Shown piece by piece: positions 34,605 through 43,407 of a stretch of 64,000 bases of DNA. The stretch is taken from assembly GCA_041605955.1 (NCBI GenBank), contig JBFIXI010000006.1, forward strand, positions 36,925-100,924, read 5' to 3'. Source of the DNA: JAHEJX01 sp041605955 (GTDB lineage: Bacteria > Actinomycetota > Acidimicrobiia > Spongiisociales > UBA5794). A program made the translations under genes and the position numbers. The notes beneath the pieces are model-generated. The model worked only from the letters and a program-made list of their open reading frames with translations, was not told the DNA's origin and made no database searches. Every line of letters begins with the position of its first letter. Position 1 is the stretch's first letter.

Positions 34605-36236
34605 TTGCAGGTTTTCGGAGCGAAGGACGCCACCTCAGGTTCCGCTCCAACCAGCGCCTTTGGTGCATTCTTCACGCACTCTGCCGAAGCCATGGTGGTG
34701 CTCGACGCCGACCTATTGGTGGCAGCAGCCAACGTCGCTGCCCAGAATGCGCTGGGGCTCTCGGAAGACAGCACCGGGGTGGATTTCGCCACCCTGTTGC
34801 CGGACGACGCCCGGGAGCCGGTACGTTCGTTGTTGCGGGCGGCGTTGAACGGTACGCCGCTCCAGCGACCCACTGCCGTTACCTGTCGACGCACCGACGG
34901 TGCCTCGTTTCCGGCCGAGATAACTGCCGCCCGCTTCGAAGTCGACGGCAAGACGTTGCTGGGAGCAGTGATTCACGACCGCTCCGAGTCGGATGCTGCC
35001 CTGGAAGATCTACGCAGTGAGCAGCAGCTATACGAGGCGCTTTTCGATCTCAGCCCGATCCCGCTGCGCGAGGAGGACTTCACGGGCATCGCCAACTGGT
35101 TCGGCCGGCTGCGCACCCGCGGCGTGACCGACCTGGGTGCGTTTCTCGAGCAGCATCCTGGGGAGTTGCTCGACTCGATCGGCCGTATCCGGACCGTTCG
35201 CGTGAATCGGGCGATGCTGCAGCTGATGGGCGCCGCGACCCTCGATGAGTTGAACAGCCACCGCCGGACCGAGATGACCGACGAAGTCATCGACTCCTTC
35301 CGAAGAGAGTTCATCACGTTGTGGAACGGCGGAACTCACCACATCGCCGAGTTCGTGGGTCTCGACCTGGCGGGTGAGCCATTCGAGTGTCGGCTGACGC
35401 TATCGGCCCAGGCAAAGAACGGGCAGCTCGACCTGTCGCGCGTCATCGTGGCCATCCAAGACGTCACCGAAGTCCGTGCCTATCAACGCACGCTGGAGAA
35501 TCTGATCGCCGGCAAGGATCGCTTCGTGGCCAGCATCTCCCACGAGTTGCGTACCCCCTTGGCAGCCGTGTTGGGTCTCTCTGAGGAGCTGTACGCGCTG
35601 TGGGACGAGTTCGACGGCGACGAAGCTCGCGACCTGATGGGCTTGATCGCCCGGGGGGCCAACGACCTGGCGTCACTGGTCGAGGATCTGTTGCTGGCGG
35701 CTCAAGTTGAGGTGGGCAATGGGATCTCCTCCACGCCAGGCGATTTCGAGCTGGGCGCCGAGGTGGAGCATGCCGTGCATGATTGCGTATCGACCGGGGA
35801 CCTCGCCACCGTTCCCGCGATGACATGTTCACAACCCGTCTGGTGCCGAGCCGACCCCATGCGATTGCGCCAGATCGTGCGCAATCTTGTCGTCAACGCC
35901 GGCCGCTACGGAGGCGACACTGTGGAAGTGGTAGTGAGTAGGGAGCCGAGCCCGACCGTCCAGATCCGCGACAACGGTCCAGGCATCCCCGCCACGGAGT
36001 GGGAGCGCATCTTCAGCCCCTACCAGCAGGTTGCCGACACCGACTCGGCGCGCGGCGCGCTCGGCCTGGGGTTGGCGATTTCCCGCCAACTGGCCGAGGT
36101 CATGAGCGGTTCCCTGACGTACGAGTACCGGAACGACCAGAGCGTATTCACCCTCACTTTGCCGGAGGCGAGCTCGATTCCGGTGAGTCCGGAGGTCATT
36201 CCGCCCGGCGAGACCGCGGCGGGAGAGGCGGACTGA
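34605..36236 (+). CDS. Cytosolic double-PAS sensor histidine kinase (orphan)
   Basis: About 543 aa from TTG 34605, chosen because GGGGAGG lies 4-5 nt upstream and a promoter-like pair precedes it. Two PAS domains are seen: residues 20-125 and a variant at about 140-290 starting SPIPLREEDFTG. The HisKA box SHELRTPLAAV carries His313, and a HATPase domain follows (NLVVNAGRYGG, DNGPGIP, LGLGLAISRQL). There are no membrane segments, so it senses a cytosolic or redox signal. It is paralogous to the membrane kinase at 9941-11629; no response regulator is adjacent. Its 3' end overlaps the convergent DUF2007 gene by 41 nt. Confidence 0.87.
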   Translation: MQVFGAKDATSGSAPTSAFGAFFTHSAEAMVVLDADLLVAAANVAAQNALGLSEDSTGVDFATLLPDDAREPVRSLLRAALNGTPLQRPTAVTCRRTDGASFPAEITAARFEVDGKTLLGAVIHDRSESDAALEDLRSEQQLYEALFDLSPIPLREEDFTGIANWFGRLRTRGVTDLGAFLEQHPGELLDSIGRIRTVRVNRAMLQLMGAATLDELNSHRRTEMTDEVIDSFRREFITLWNGGTHHIAEFVGLDLAGEPFECRLTLSAQAKNGQLDLSRVIVAIQDVTEVRAYQRTLENLIAGKDRFVASISHELRTPLAAVLGLSEELYALWDEFDGDEARDLMGLIARGANDLASLVEDLLLAAQVEVGNGISSTPGDFELGAEVEHAVHDCVSTGDLATVPAMTCSQPVWCRADPMRLRQIVRNLVVNAGRYGGDTVEVVVSREPSPTVQIRDNGPGIPATEWERIFSPYQQVADTDSARGALGLGLAISRQLAEVMSGSLTYEYRNDQSVFTLTLPEASSIPVSPEVIPPGETAAGEAD

Positions 36237-36444
36237 GCAGCTCGGCTGCGGCGAGGGACTGCAGCGCGTCGGCGGCCTGGCGACGCGCCACCTGTACGCG
36301 ATGCGTGGCGGCCCCCCACGGCGGGCTCTCCGTCACTACCGCGCTGGGGATGCCGGCGGAGGTCAGCACTTCCCAGGCCGTCTCGGCCAGCGCGCGGGTC
36401 GCGAAGTCGGCGACCGCGACCGGCTCCTCATCTCGCCTAGACAC
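36196..36444 (-). CDS. DUF2007-like small protein
   Basis: The 82-aa protein has the DUF2007 pattern: VAVADFATRALAETAWEVLTSAGIPSAVV, a beta-alpha-beta unit where an ACT-like fold is expected. The family is annotated as putative signal transducing, without proven function. The start is GTG with a weak ribosome-binding site. The 41-nt convergent overlap with the kinase gene is unusual, but both frames look genuine. Confidence 0.6.
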   Translation of the reverse strand: MSRRDEEPVAVADFATRALAETAWEVLTSAGIPSAVVTESPPWGAATHRVQVARRQAADALQSLAAAELLSPPLPPRSRRAE

Positions 36445-36522
36445 TATCTCAGGCTACGCCGCGCCCGCATCGGGTGCGGCGAGCCACGGGCTCCCGCCGC
36501 CCGGCTGCGATTGTGACGGCGT

Positions 36523-36912
36523 TCAGGACGCGTCTGACCCATCGTGCTGGTGTTCGTGCTCCTGCTCGATCTCCCGCCGCACCGAATCCATGTCGAGCGC
36601 CAACGCCTGGCCGATGAGATCCCGCAGCGCAGGCTCGGGAAGCGCCCCCGGCTGCGAGTAGATGCCGATCTGATCGCGGAAGATCATAAGTGTGGGGATC
36701 GAGCGAATGTTGAAGTAGCCCGCCAGTTCCTGTTGGTCCTCGGTGTCCACTTTGGCGAACACGATCTCGGGGTGGTCGGCCGCGACTTTCTCGAACGTCG
36801 GGGCGAACATCTTGCAGGGACCACACCAGTCGGCCCAGAAGTCGATGATCACCGTATCGTTGTTGACGATGGTGTCCTCGAAGGTGTCCTTGGTGAGCTC
36901 GACTGTTGCCAT
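36523..36912 (-). CDS. trxA: Thioredoxin
   Basis: The 129-aa protein has the active site WADWCGPC with Cys30 and Cys33, and the cis-Pro loop RSIPTLMIF. It carries a charged C-terminal extension rich in Glu/His (EQEHEHQHDG) beyond the standard 105-110 residues. AAAGGGA precedes the ATG. It reduces protein disulfides in the cytosol. A SigR-type promoter lies 65 bp upstream, consistent with thiol-stress induction. Confidence 0.93.
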   Translation of the reverse strand: MATVELTKDTFEDTIVNNDTVIIDFWADWCGPCKMFAPTFEKVAADHPEIVFAKVDTEDQQELAGYFNIRSIPTLMIFRDQIGIYSQPGALPEPALRDLIGQALALDMDSVRREIEQEHEHQHDGSDAS

Positions 36913-36976
36913 ACGATTCCCTTTGCGATTCGGCCCGATACGGGCAATGTTCCAACGACGTGGGGTTCGGTGACGC

Positions 36977-37002
36977 AACGCCGCGACCGGGTCCGGTATT
37001 CC
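36977..37002 (-). promoter_or_regulatory. SigR/SigH-type ECF promoter upstream of trxA
   Basis: On the minus strand the sequence reads GGAAT, 18 nt, then GTT (bases 37002 to 36977). GGAAY-N18/19-GTT is the consensus for SigR of Streptomyces and SigH of Mycobacterium, which control thioredoxin genes. The trxA ATG lies about 65 nt downstream. This is an exact match in the position and gene context expected, but untested. Confidence 0.65.
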
Positions 37003-37105
37003 ATGACTAGTGACTTGATCGGCGGGGCGAATCCGCCTTCTGGTGGACCAGACACAGCTGGTACTATTCGTGGCAACTTCGACTACACCGGGTAGGGCCA
37101 CGGAT

Positions 37106-38728
37106 ATGAAGCATTTGCTGCTCGGGCGCGCCATCACGGCCGGCGCGCTGGTCGCAGGCGCGTTGGCCACAATCGCCGCGCCGGCTCCGCCGGTCACCGC
37201 CGCTACCGGGTGCTTCACGGTCGAAGTCACCAACGACCTGCGGATGGATGTCGCCGAGCTGGATGAGGCCTCCGGATTGGTGTTGTCGCGCCAGATGCCG
37301 GGGGTGATGTGGACCCACAACGACCACGACCCCACCGCCACCAACGCGGAGAACAACCGGATCTACGCGGTCAACGAGGAGGGCGACCTGCTGGCGACGG
37401 TGCAATTCACCATGAGCCCGTCCGTACCGACCGTTCCCGATGCGACGTTCTTCGAGCTAGAGGACATCTCGTTTGGTCCGGGCCCCGACGGCGATCCCGA
37501 CTACCTCTACCTGGCAGACACCGGCGACAACCCTCCCGCTTCGAGGAGTTTCGCCAGCGTCTACCGCTTCGCGGAACCCGTCTTCGCTCCCGATCCCGCC
37601 AACCCGATCACGATCCAGATTCACGAGACTCAGCTGGATGGAACTCGTTTCGAGTACCAGAGCTTCATCGACCCCGGCGAGACGAAACCGCGTAATGTCG
37701 AAGGCGTCTTCGTGGATCCGGCGACCGGCCACCTCTTTCTCGTTGAGAAAGGCCTGCACGCCATCGACGTCAACGGCGAGTTGGCGGACGGCACCGAGCT
37801 GCCCCGCGAGTACGCCTACATCTATCGAATCGCAGCTAAACAGTTGTTTCCCCCTAATCCAGCGACGCTCCGGTTGGCGACCGTAGAGGGGTACGTCAAA
37901 GCCGAGTTCGGGGCCGGCGCGGTCGGCGTCACCGCTGCCGACATGGCGGCCGACGGCACGATCATCGCGATGAAGAACCGGGACGAGACGTTCTACTGGC
38001 ACCGGGATCCCAACGAGACGGTGCTCGCCACGCTCAATCGAGATCCGATTGCCCCATGCCAGGCGCCAACCGGGATGAAGGGCGAAGGCCTCGCCGTCGG
38101 GCCGATCTCCGGGCGTCTGGTGATGATCCGCGAGGGCTTGCTGAGCCCCATCTGGCAGGCCGTCTTCACCGATCAGACCTATGAGTGCTTCGGTAGAGCG
38201 GCCACCATCGTGGGCACGGCGGGCGACGATGTGATCACCGGCACCCCGGGCAACGACGTGATCGTGACCTTCGGAGGAGACGACACCGTGCTCGCCAAGA
38301 AGGGCTTTGACCGTATCTGTCTCGGTCCCGGCAACGACGCCGCCGACGGGGGGCTGCAGCGCGACAGGATCGACGGCGGCTGGGGCGACGACATCCTCGA
38401 GGGCAGTTACGGCCGCGACTTGCTGTGGGGGCGGGATGGCTGGGATGTGCTGGCCGGCAACGCCCACGATGACGTCATCTACGGAGGGGACGGCCAGGAC
38501 ACCATCACCGGTGGCGGTGGAATCGACACGATCCTCGGGATGAACGGCGCCGACAGCATCTCCGGCCAAGCCGATGGAGATGTGCTCAAAGGGGGTCGGG
38601 GCGCCGACGATATCGGCGGCGGCAATGGCAACGACGCTCTCACCGGCGGAGCCGGCACCGACACCTGCGACGGCGGCGATGGTGTCGACACGGCCCAAAC
38701 CTGTGAGCTGGTTAGGGGCGTTCCGTAG
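37106..38728 (+). CDS. Secreted beta-propeller protein with C-terminal RTX-type calcium repeats
   Basis: About 540 aa from ATG 37106 with a signal peptide (MKHLLLGRAITAGALVAG, cleavage near VTAATG). Residues 40-360 form a propeller-like domain homologous to the lipoprotein at 14989-16017 (LEDISFGPG, YLADTGDN). Residues about 370-530 hold ten or more GGxGxDxL/I-type nonapeptides such as GGDGQDTITG and GGAGTDTCDGG, typical of RTX calcium-binding beta-rolls. It probably folds in calcium-containing surroundings after export; no type I secretion genes adjoin it and a Sec signal is present. The biochemical role is unknown. Confidence 0.82.
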   Translation: MKHLLLGRAITAGALVAGALATIAAPAPPVTAATGCFTVEVTNDLRMDVAELDEASGLVLSRQMPGVMWTHNDHDPTATNAENNRIYAVNEEGDLLATVQFTMSPSVPTVPDATFFELEDISFGPGPDGDPDYLYLADTGDNPPASRSFASVYRFAEPVFAPDPANPITIQIHETQLDGTRFEYQSFIDPGETKPRNVEGVFVDPATGHLFLVEKGLHAIDVNGELADGTELPREYAYIYRIAAKQLFPPNPATLRLATVEGYVKAEFGAGAVGVTAADMAADGTIIAMKNRDETFYWHRDPNETVLATLNRDPIAPCQAPTGMKGEGLAVGPISGRLVMIREGLLSPIWQAVFTDQTYECFGRAATIVGTAGDDVITGTPGNDVIVTFGGDDTVLAKKGFDRICLGPGNDAADGGLQRDRIDGGWGDDILEGSYGRDLLWGRDGWDVLAGNAHDDVIYGGDGQDTITGGGGIDTILGMNGADSISGQADGDVLKGGRGADDIGGGNGNDALTGGAGTDTCDGGDGVDTAQTCELVRGVP

Positions 38729-38773
38729 CCCGCCGACTTCTGGCAATCCGCTACGGGCCAATACACTCCTGCT

Positions 38774-39415
38774 GTGTCCAACCCTCCGCTCATCAGTCTC
38801 GACGCCGTTGCGGCGCGCGTCGGGTCGACGACCATCCTGCGCGACGTGAGCCTCGAGATAGGTGCCGGTGAAGCGGTGGCGGTGTACGGCGCCAACGGCG
38901 CCGGCAAGACGACCCTGTTGCGGATCATGGCCACCCTGCTCATGCCGTCTGCCGGCCGGGTTGCGGTATTCGACACCGATGCCGCCTCGCTCGATCGTTT
39001 CGAACTGCGCCGCCGCATCGGGATGATCGGCCACGTCCCTTCGCTGTACCCCGAGCTGTCGATGCGGGCCAACCTGGAATACGTGGCTGAAGTCGTCGGG
39101 CTCGATCGCGAGGCTGCCGAGAAGGCGCTCGCCACGGTGGGGCTGGCCGCGGCTGCCGACCGACCCGTAGAAGCCGCCTCGCACGGCATGCAGCGGCGCT
39201 GCGAGATCGCCCGCGAGCTGATGCGGGCGCCGACGATCCTGCTCCTCGACGAGCCACACGCCGCACTCGACACATCTGCGGTGGCTCTCGTGGAGCACCT
39301 CATCGCGACGGTCACCACTCAAGGAGGCTGCGCCGTTGTTGCCTCCCACAACCGCCACGAGGTTGACAAGCTCACCGGTCGTCAGCTGCATCTCGAATCG
39401 GGGACGCTGGTGTGA
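38774..39415 (+). CDS. ccmA: Heme exporter ATPase CcmA
   Basis: The 213-aa ABC ATPase has Walker A GANGAGKTT, a signature region reading ASHGMQRRCEIAREL (LSxGQ replaced by SHGMQ) and Walker B ILLLDEPHAAL. It is the first gene of a cytochrome c maturation operon, and the GTGA overlap with ccmB couples translation. With CcmB it energises release of heme-loaded CcmE from CcmC at the membrane. The start is GTG. Confidence 0.9.
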   Translation: MSNPPLISLDAVAARVGSTTILRDVSLEIGAGEAVAVYGANGAGKTTLLRIMATLLMPSAGRVAVFDTDAASLDRFELRRRIGMIGHVPSLYPELSMRANLEYVAEVVGLDREAAEKALATVGLAAAADRPVEAASHGMQRRCEIARELMRAPTILLLDEPHAALDTSAVALVEHLIATVTTQGGCAVVASHNRHEVDKLTGRQLHLESGTLV

Positions 39416-40089
39416 CCCGCTCGCCCGGTCTCCTCGCTCAGGCCCTGGTGGCCGCCAAGCGCGACTTGGCGCGGGAGCGCCGCCGGGGCGAGGTGCTCTG
39501 GGTGACGATCCCGTTCGGTGTGGTTGCCATGCTGCTTATCCCGATGGCGGTGGGTGCCGACGTCCCCCGCCTGCGCGAGCTGGGCCCCGGGCTCTACTGG
39601 GTGGTCGTGCTGCTTTTCGGCATCCTCGTCACCGTGCGCGCCACCGCCGCCGATTCGCCCCAGCAGCGCGACCTGAACCGGCTCATCGGGCTCGACCCCG
39701 CTGCCGCCTTCGCCGGCAGGGCTCTGGCGAGCTTCGTGCTGCTGCTGGCGTTCGAAATCGTGGTGGGGCTGGCCACCATTGCGCTGTACGACGTCAGTCT
39801 GACCGGGTGGGTGCTACTGCCGGTCATTCTCGTCGTCGCCGGCGCCGGACTGGCCCTCATCGGCAGCCTGGCGGCGGCGATCGCAGCCAATCTGGCAACG
39901 GGCCCCGCCCTCGTCCCGCTGTTGGTGGCGCCCCTGGCCGTGCCCCTCCTGCTGGGTGCGACGCAGGCTCTGGAGGGGTTGCGAGCCGGCAACGGTATCC
40001 TTCCCTGGCTGGTCCTGATGATCACAGTCGTGCTCGTACTTCTGATCATCGGCGTTGTGACGGCAAGACCACTTCAGGAGACAGCATGA
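39412..40089 (+). CDS. ccmB: Heme exporter membrane subunit CcmB
   Basis: The 225-aa integral membrane protein has about six hydrophobic segments and an N terminus LVAAKRDLARERRRGEVL typical of CcmB. The GTG start overlaps the ccmA stop. It partners CcmA in the CcmABCD complex. The ATGA overlap with ccmC follows. Confidence 0.87.
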   Translation: MTRSPGLLAQALVAAKRDLARERRRGEVLWVTIPFGVVAMLLIPMAVGADVPRLRELGPGLYWVVVLLFGILVTVRATAADSPQQRDLNRLIGLDPAAAFAGRALASFVLLLAFEIVVGLATIALYDVSLTGWVLLPVILVVAGAGLALIGSLAAAIAANLATGPALVPLLVAPLAVPLLLGATQALEGLRAGNGILPWLVLMITVVLVLLIIGVVTARPLQETA

Positions 40090-40823
40090 GCCAACTTAGG
40101 GAGCGATGGGCGGCCGGCAGCTGGCTGGGTCGGCTGACGGCGCTGGCGATCGGCATCGCCCTGGTCTTGGCGTTCACCTCCCCGCGGGAGGTCAACCTCG
40201 GGCAGACCGCCCGCCTCTTCTATCTCCACGTTCCCAGCATCGCGGTCGCTTATCTGGCATTCACGTTGACCCTCGTGGCGAGCGGCGCCTATCTAGTCAC
40301 CAAGCGCATCAGGTGGGACCACTTGGCGGTGGCCGCGGCCGAGGTGGGGGCCGTCTTTACGGGGTTGACGATATTGGTCGGCATGATCTGGGCGAAGCCG
40401 ACTTGGGGCGTCTTCTGGACATGGAGCGCTCGGCTGACCCTCACTGCCATCATGTTCTTCGTCTACCTGGGCTACCTGGCGTTGCGGAGGGCAATCATCG
40501 ACCCCGAGGTGCGGGCACGACGGGCCGCCATCCTGGGAATCCTGTCGATCGTGCAGATCCCAATCGTGCACTTCTCGGTGATCTGGTGGCGTGATATTCA
40601 TCAGCTGGGAACGATTGCGTCAGCGACCGGTATCCAGATGGACACCCCGCTGCTCGTCGCGTTCTACGCCGCGCTGGTCGCCTTCGTGCTGCTCGGTACC
40701 CATTTGGTGCTGCGGCGCCGCCGCCTGGCAGAACTCGAGTATCGACTCGAGACCAGCGATCCCGCAGTTGGGGTCGTTGCCGGCGATGCCGTCACCGCTC
40801 CTTTGCTCACGGGAGAAGCGTGA
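40086..40823 (+). CDS. ccmC: Heme handling protein CcmC
   Basis: The 245-aa protein has six membrane segments, the WWD-type tryptophan-rich loop (GMIWAKPTWGVFWTWSARL) and the two external His ligands in FYLHVPS and IVHFSVIWWRD. It loads heme onto CcmE. The start ATG overlaps the ccmB stop; a longer open frame from 39336 lies inside ccmB and is a shadow. Confidence 0.92.
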   Translation: MSQLRERWAAGSWLGRLTALAIGIALVLAFTSPREVNLGQTARLFYLHVPSIAVAYLAFTLTLVASGAYLVTKRIRWDHLAVAAAEVGAVFTGLTILVGMIWAKPTWGVFWTWSARLTLTAIMFFVYLGYLALRRAIIDPEVRARRAAILGILSIVQIPIVHFSVIWWRDIHQLGTIASATGIQMDTPLLVAFYAALVAFVLLGTHLVLRRRRLAELEYRLETSDPAVGVVAGDAVTAPLLTGEA

Positions 40824-40951
40824 TGGGTGAGTGGGGTTGGGTCTTCGTTGGCTACGCCGCAATGATCGGTGCTTTGGCCGGCTATACGTGGTGGTTGCGC
40901 ATTCGCCTCCGGCGGACGTCGCGCCGCATCGAATCCAGCCGCATGCCATGA
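40823..40951 (+). CDS. ccmD: Heme exporter small subunit CcmD
   Basis: The 42-aa protein, too short for most gene callers, reads MGEWGWVFVGYAAMIGALAG and then a basic tail (RIRLRRTSRR). One membrane helix followed by a positively charged cytosolic tail is the CcmD layout. Its ATG shares one base with the ccmC stop (TGATG), and its TGA overlaps the ccmE ATG. Position and topology make the call firm. It helps release heme-bound CcmE from the CcmABC complex. Confidence 0.85.
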   Translation: MGEWGWVFVGYAAMIGALAGYTWWLRIRLRRTSRRIESSRMP

Positions 40952-41349
40952 CGCGTTACTGGCGTTTTCTGCTTCCTGCGGGGGCGGTGGTGGCGGTCCT
41001 GGTGTTGCTCCTGGTGACGCTCTCCGACAACCTCGTCTATTTCAAAACGCCGACGGAGATCACGACCGAGGGTGTGGACCCGCAAGCGCGGCTTCGCCTC
41101 GGCGGCCAGGTTGAGGCCGGCACGGTGAGCGACACGACCGACGGGATCGCCTTTGCGGTCACCGATGGCCGGATGGCAGTGAACGTGATTCACCAGGGGG
41201 CGCCCCAGGAGCTGTTCCGGGAAGGCATCGGAGTGGTGCTCGAGGGCAGCTGGGACGGCTCCGTGTTCCACTCCGACACGATGCTGATCAGGCACGACGA
41301 GCAATACCGCACCGAGGAGGGCGAGTACAACCCTCCAGCCGAGGACTGA
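40948..41349 (+). CDS. ccmE: Heme chaperone CcmE
   Basis: The 133-aa protein has one N-terminal membrane anchor (residues 9-27) and an OB-fold periplasmic domain. The covalent heme-binding His is His116 in IRHDEQY, with Tyr120 following, so this is the classic HxxxY type rather than the CxxxY variant. It carries heme from CcmC to CcmF. The ATG overlaps the ccmD stop (ATGA). Confidence 0.92.
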   Translation: MTRYWRFLLPAGAVVAVLVLLLVTLSDNLVYFKTPTEITTEGVDPQARLRLGGQVEAGTVSDTTDGIAFAVTDGRMAVNVIHQGAPQELFREGIGVVLEGSWDGSVFHSDTMLIRHDEQYRTEEGEYNPPAED

Positions 41350-41352
41350 TCG

Positions 41353-43407
41353 GTGATCGCCGTCGCCGGCCTGTTGGCGATCCTGACCGCGCTCGGGGCC
41401 GCGGCCGTGCTTGCCAGCAGGGGTCTCGGCGCGGCGCACCGCGGCCACGTTGAGCCAGCCAGGCTGCTGACTCCGGCTGCGGTCATGGCGATTGCCGCCG
41501 TCTCTGCCTTTGCGATCCTCGAGCTGGGGATCCTGGCGCATGACTATTCGATCAAGTACGTCGCCAACACGACGTCGGACGCCACTCCACTGATCTTCCT
41601 GCTCGCCAGCGGATGGGCAGCGCTCGAAGGATCGATCGTGCTGTGGGGAATGTTGTTGGCGGCGTTCACCTGGCTGGTGGTGCGCCGCGTCGCCCCGGGC
41701 GATCGGATGGCGGCGGGCGCCGCCGGCATCATTGCCCTGGTGGGTGTCTTTTGGTTCGGGTTGATGGCCTCCTTCGCCAACCCGTTCGAGGTGTGCACCG
41801 TCGCCGCGGAGGTCGGTTGCCAGGCCGCTTCCTGGTTCCCGCTGTCGGCTGCAGTAGCGCCGCTCGACGGCCTCGGGCCGAATCCGCTACTGCAGAACCA
41901 CATCTTGATGGCCGTGCACCCGCCCCTGCTCTACATTGGGTACGTCGGTTTCACCGTTCCGTTTGCCTACGCGATGGCAGCTCTGTGGCAGCGGGAGACG
42001 GGGACCCGGTGGTTGGACATCACCCACCGCTGGTCGCTGATCGCATGGACGTTCCTCACGGCCGGCATTCTCCTCGGGGCGTGGTGGTCCTACGAAGTCC
42101 TCGGGTGGGGCGGCTACTGGGCATGGGATCCGGTGGAGAACGCGGCCTTCCTACCGTGGCTGGTGGCGACCGCCTTCGTTCACTCCGCCGTCGTGCAGCG
42201 CAAACGCGGGATGTTGCAGGCATGGAACATCGTGCTGGTCATTGCCACCTTCGCGCTGACGATCCTGGGGACCTTCCTGACCCGCTCAGGGGTCATATTC
42301 TCCGTGCACTCCTTCACCCAGTCGGCGGTGGGTCCCATCCTGCTGGTCTTCCTGGGCCTGGTGGTCGTCGCCGGCTTCGGGTTGTTCGCGGTGCGCGCCG
42401 ACGTCGTCGGCTCGGCGCCCCGCCTCGACTCGTTGTTCAGTCGGGAGGGGACGTTCCTCGCCAACAACCTGCTGCTGACCCTCTTTGCCTTCACCGTGCT
42501 GCTGGGCACCATGTTGCCTCTGCTCATCGAAGCCTTCACCGGGAACCAGGTCACGGTGGGCCGGCCCTTCTTCGACCGGGCCGCCATCCCACTGTCATTT
42601 GCGCTGCTGCTCATGATGGGAATCGGGCCGGTGACCCCGTACCGGGTGGCCCGCGGCGACGTCGTGTGGGAACGGATCCGCCCGGGGATCGTCGGAGGCT
42701 TGGCCTTGGCGGCGGCTGCGGTCTTCGGCGGCGTCAGATCGGTTCCGGTGGTTGTCGCAGTTGCCCTGGCCGGCTTCGTCGCGGTCACCATCGGGCGTCA
42801 CTTCTTCGAGAGAGTGAGGACGGTCAGTAGCCGCGGCATCTCGTGGGCGGGCGCGGCCGCCAAGGTGCTGGGCAACGAGCCCGGGTATTGGGGTGGCCAG
42901 ATGTCGCACATCGGCGTGGCCCTAGTCGCCGTGGCCATTGCGGCCTCCTCGGGACTGGCCGTGCGCCAAACGGTGGAGCTCTCGATTCGGGAAACCGCGG
43001 TGGTGGACGACTACTGCGTCGGTTACCTCGGCCCGTTTGCGCGCAGCGAGCCCAACCGCATAGTCGAGGGCGCCGAGGTGGCGCTGCTGCGCGCCGACTG
43101 CAGTACCCCTATCCGGCTCATGCAGCCGCGGGTGCATCGCTATCCCAACGCGACGCAGGCAGTAGCCACCCCCGACGTCAGGACGGGTCTGGTGGAGGAT
43201 GTCTATCTGTCGCTGTCGGGTATCACCGCCGAGGGAACCCTGGTACTGGAAGTCTTCGTCTTTCCATTGATGTGGATGCTGTGGTTTGGTGGTCTGTTGA
43301 CCGCATTTGGCGGCTGGTACGCGTTGCGGGCCCGGCGCCGCGATCGGCCCGAAGCAGGGCCGCCTGATGCGGAGCCGGCACTGACGGCGAAGGTGCCTGC
43401 GGCGTGA
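41353..43407 (+). CDS. ccmF: Cytochrome c heme lyase CcmF
   Basis: The 684-aa protein has about 14-15 membrane segments and the WWD heme-binding region at about residues 243-270 (WWSYEVLGWGGYWAWDPVEN). The conserved His residues fall in the loops around it. It joins heme from CcmE to the CxxCH motif of apocytochrome c at the outer membrane face. The start is GTG, 3 nt after the ccmE stop. Its length is normal for the family. Confidence 0.95.
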   Translation: MIAVAGLLAILTALGAAAVLASRGLGAAHRGHVEPARLLTPAAVMAIAAVSAFAILELGILAHDYSIKYVANTTSDATPLIFLLASGWAALEGSIVLWGMLLAAFTWLVVRRVAPGDRMAAGAAGIIALVGVFWFGLMASFANPFEVCTVAAEVGCQAASWFPLSAAVAPLDGLGPNPLLQNHILMAVHPPLLYIGYVGFTVPFAYAMAALWQRETGTRWLDITHRWSLIAWTFLTAGILLGAWWSYEVLGWGGYWAWDPVENAAFLPWLVATAFVHSAVVQRKRGMLQAWNIVLVIATFALTILGTFLTRSGVIFSVHSFTQSAVGPILLVFLGLVVVAGFGLFAVRADVVGSAPRLDSLFSREGTFLANNLLLTLFAFTVLLGTMLPLLIEAFTGNQVTVGRPFFDRAAIPLSFALLLMMGIGPVTPYRVARGDVVWERIRPGIVGGLALAAAAVFGGVRSVPVVVAVALAGFVAVTIGRHFFERVRTVSSRGISWAGAAAKVLGNEPGYWGGQMSHIGVALVAVAIAASSGLAVRQTVELSIRETAVVDDYCVGYLGPFARSEPNRIVEGAEVALLRADCSTPIRLMQPRVHRYPNATQAVATPDVRTGLVEDVYLSLSGITAEGTLVLEVFVFPLMWMLWFGGLLTAFGGWYALRARRRDRPEAGPPDAEPALTAKVPAA

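Noticed and set aside
38210..38720. Regular repeats in the RTX region taken as a possible CRISPR or tandem array
   Set aside because: The periodicity is at the protein level (GGxGxDxL nonapeptides); the DNA units are not identical and there are no spacers.
37457..39391. 644-codon antisense frame over the RTX protein and ccmA
   Set aside because: It spans two recognised genes on the other strand and its product has no motif or start signal.
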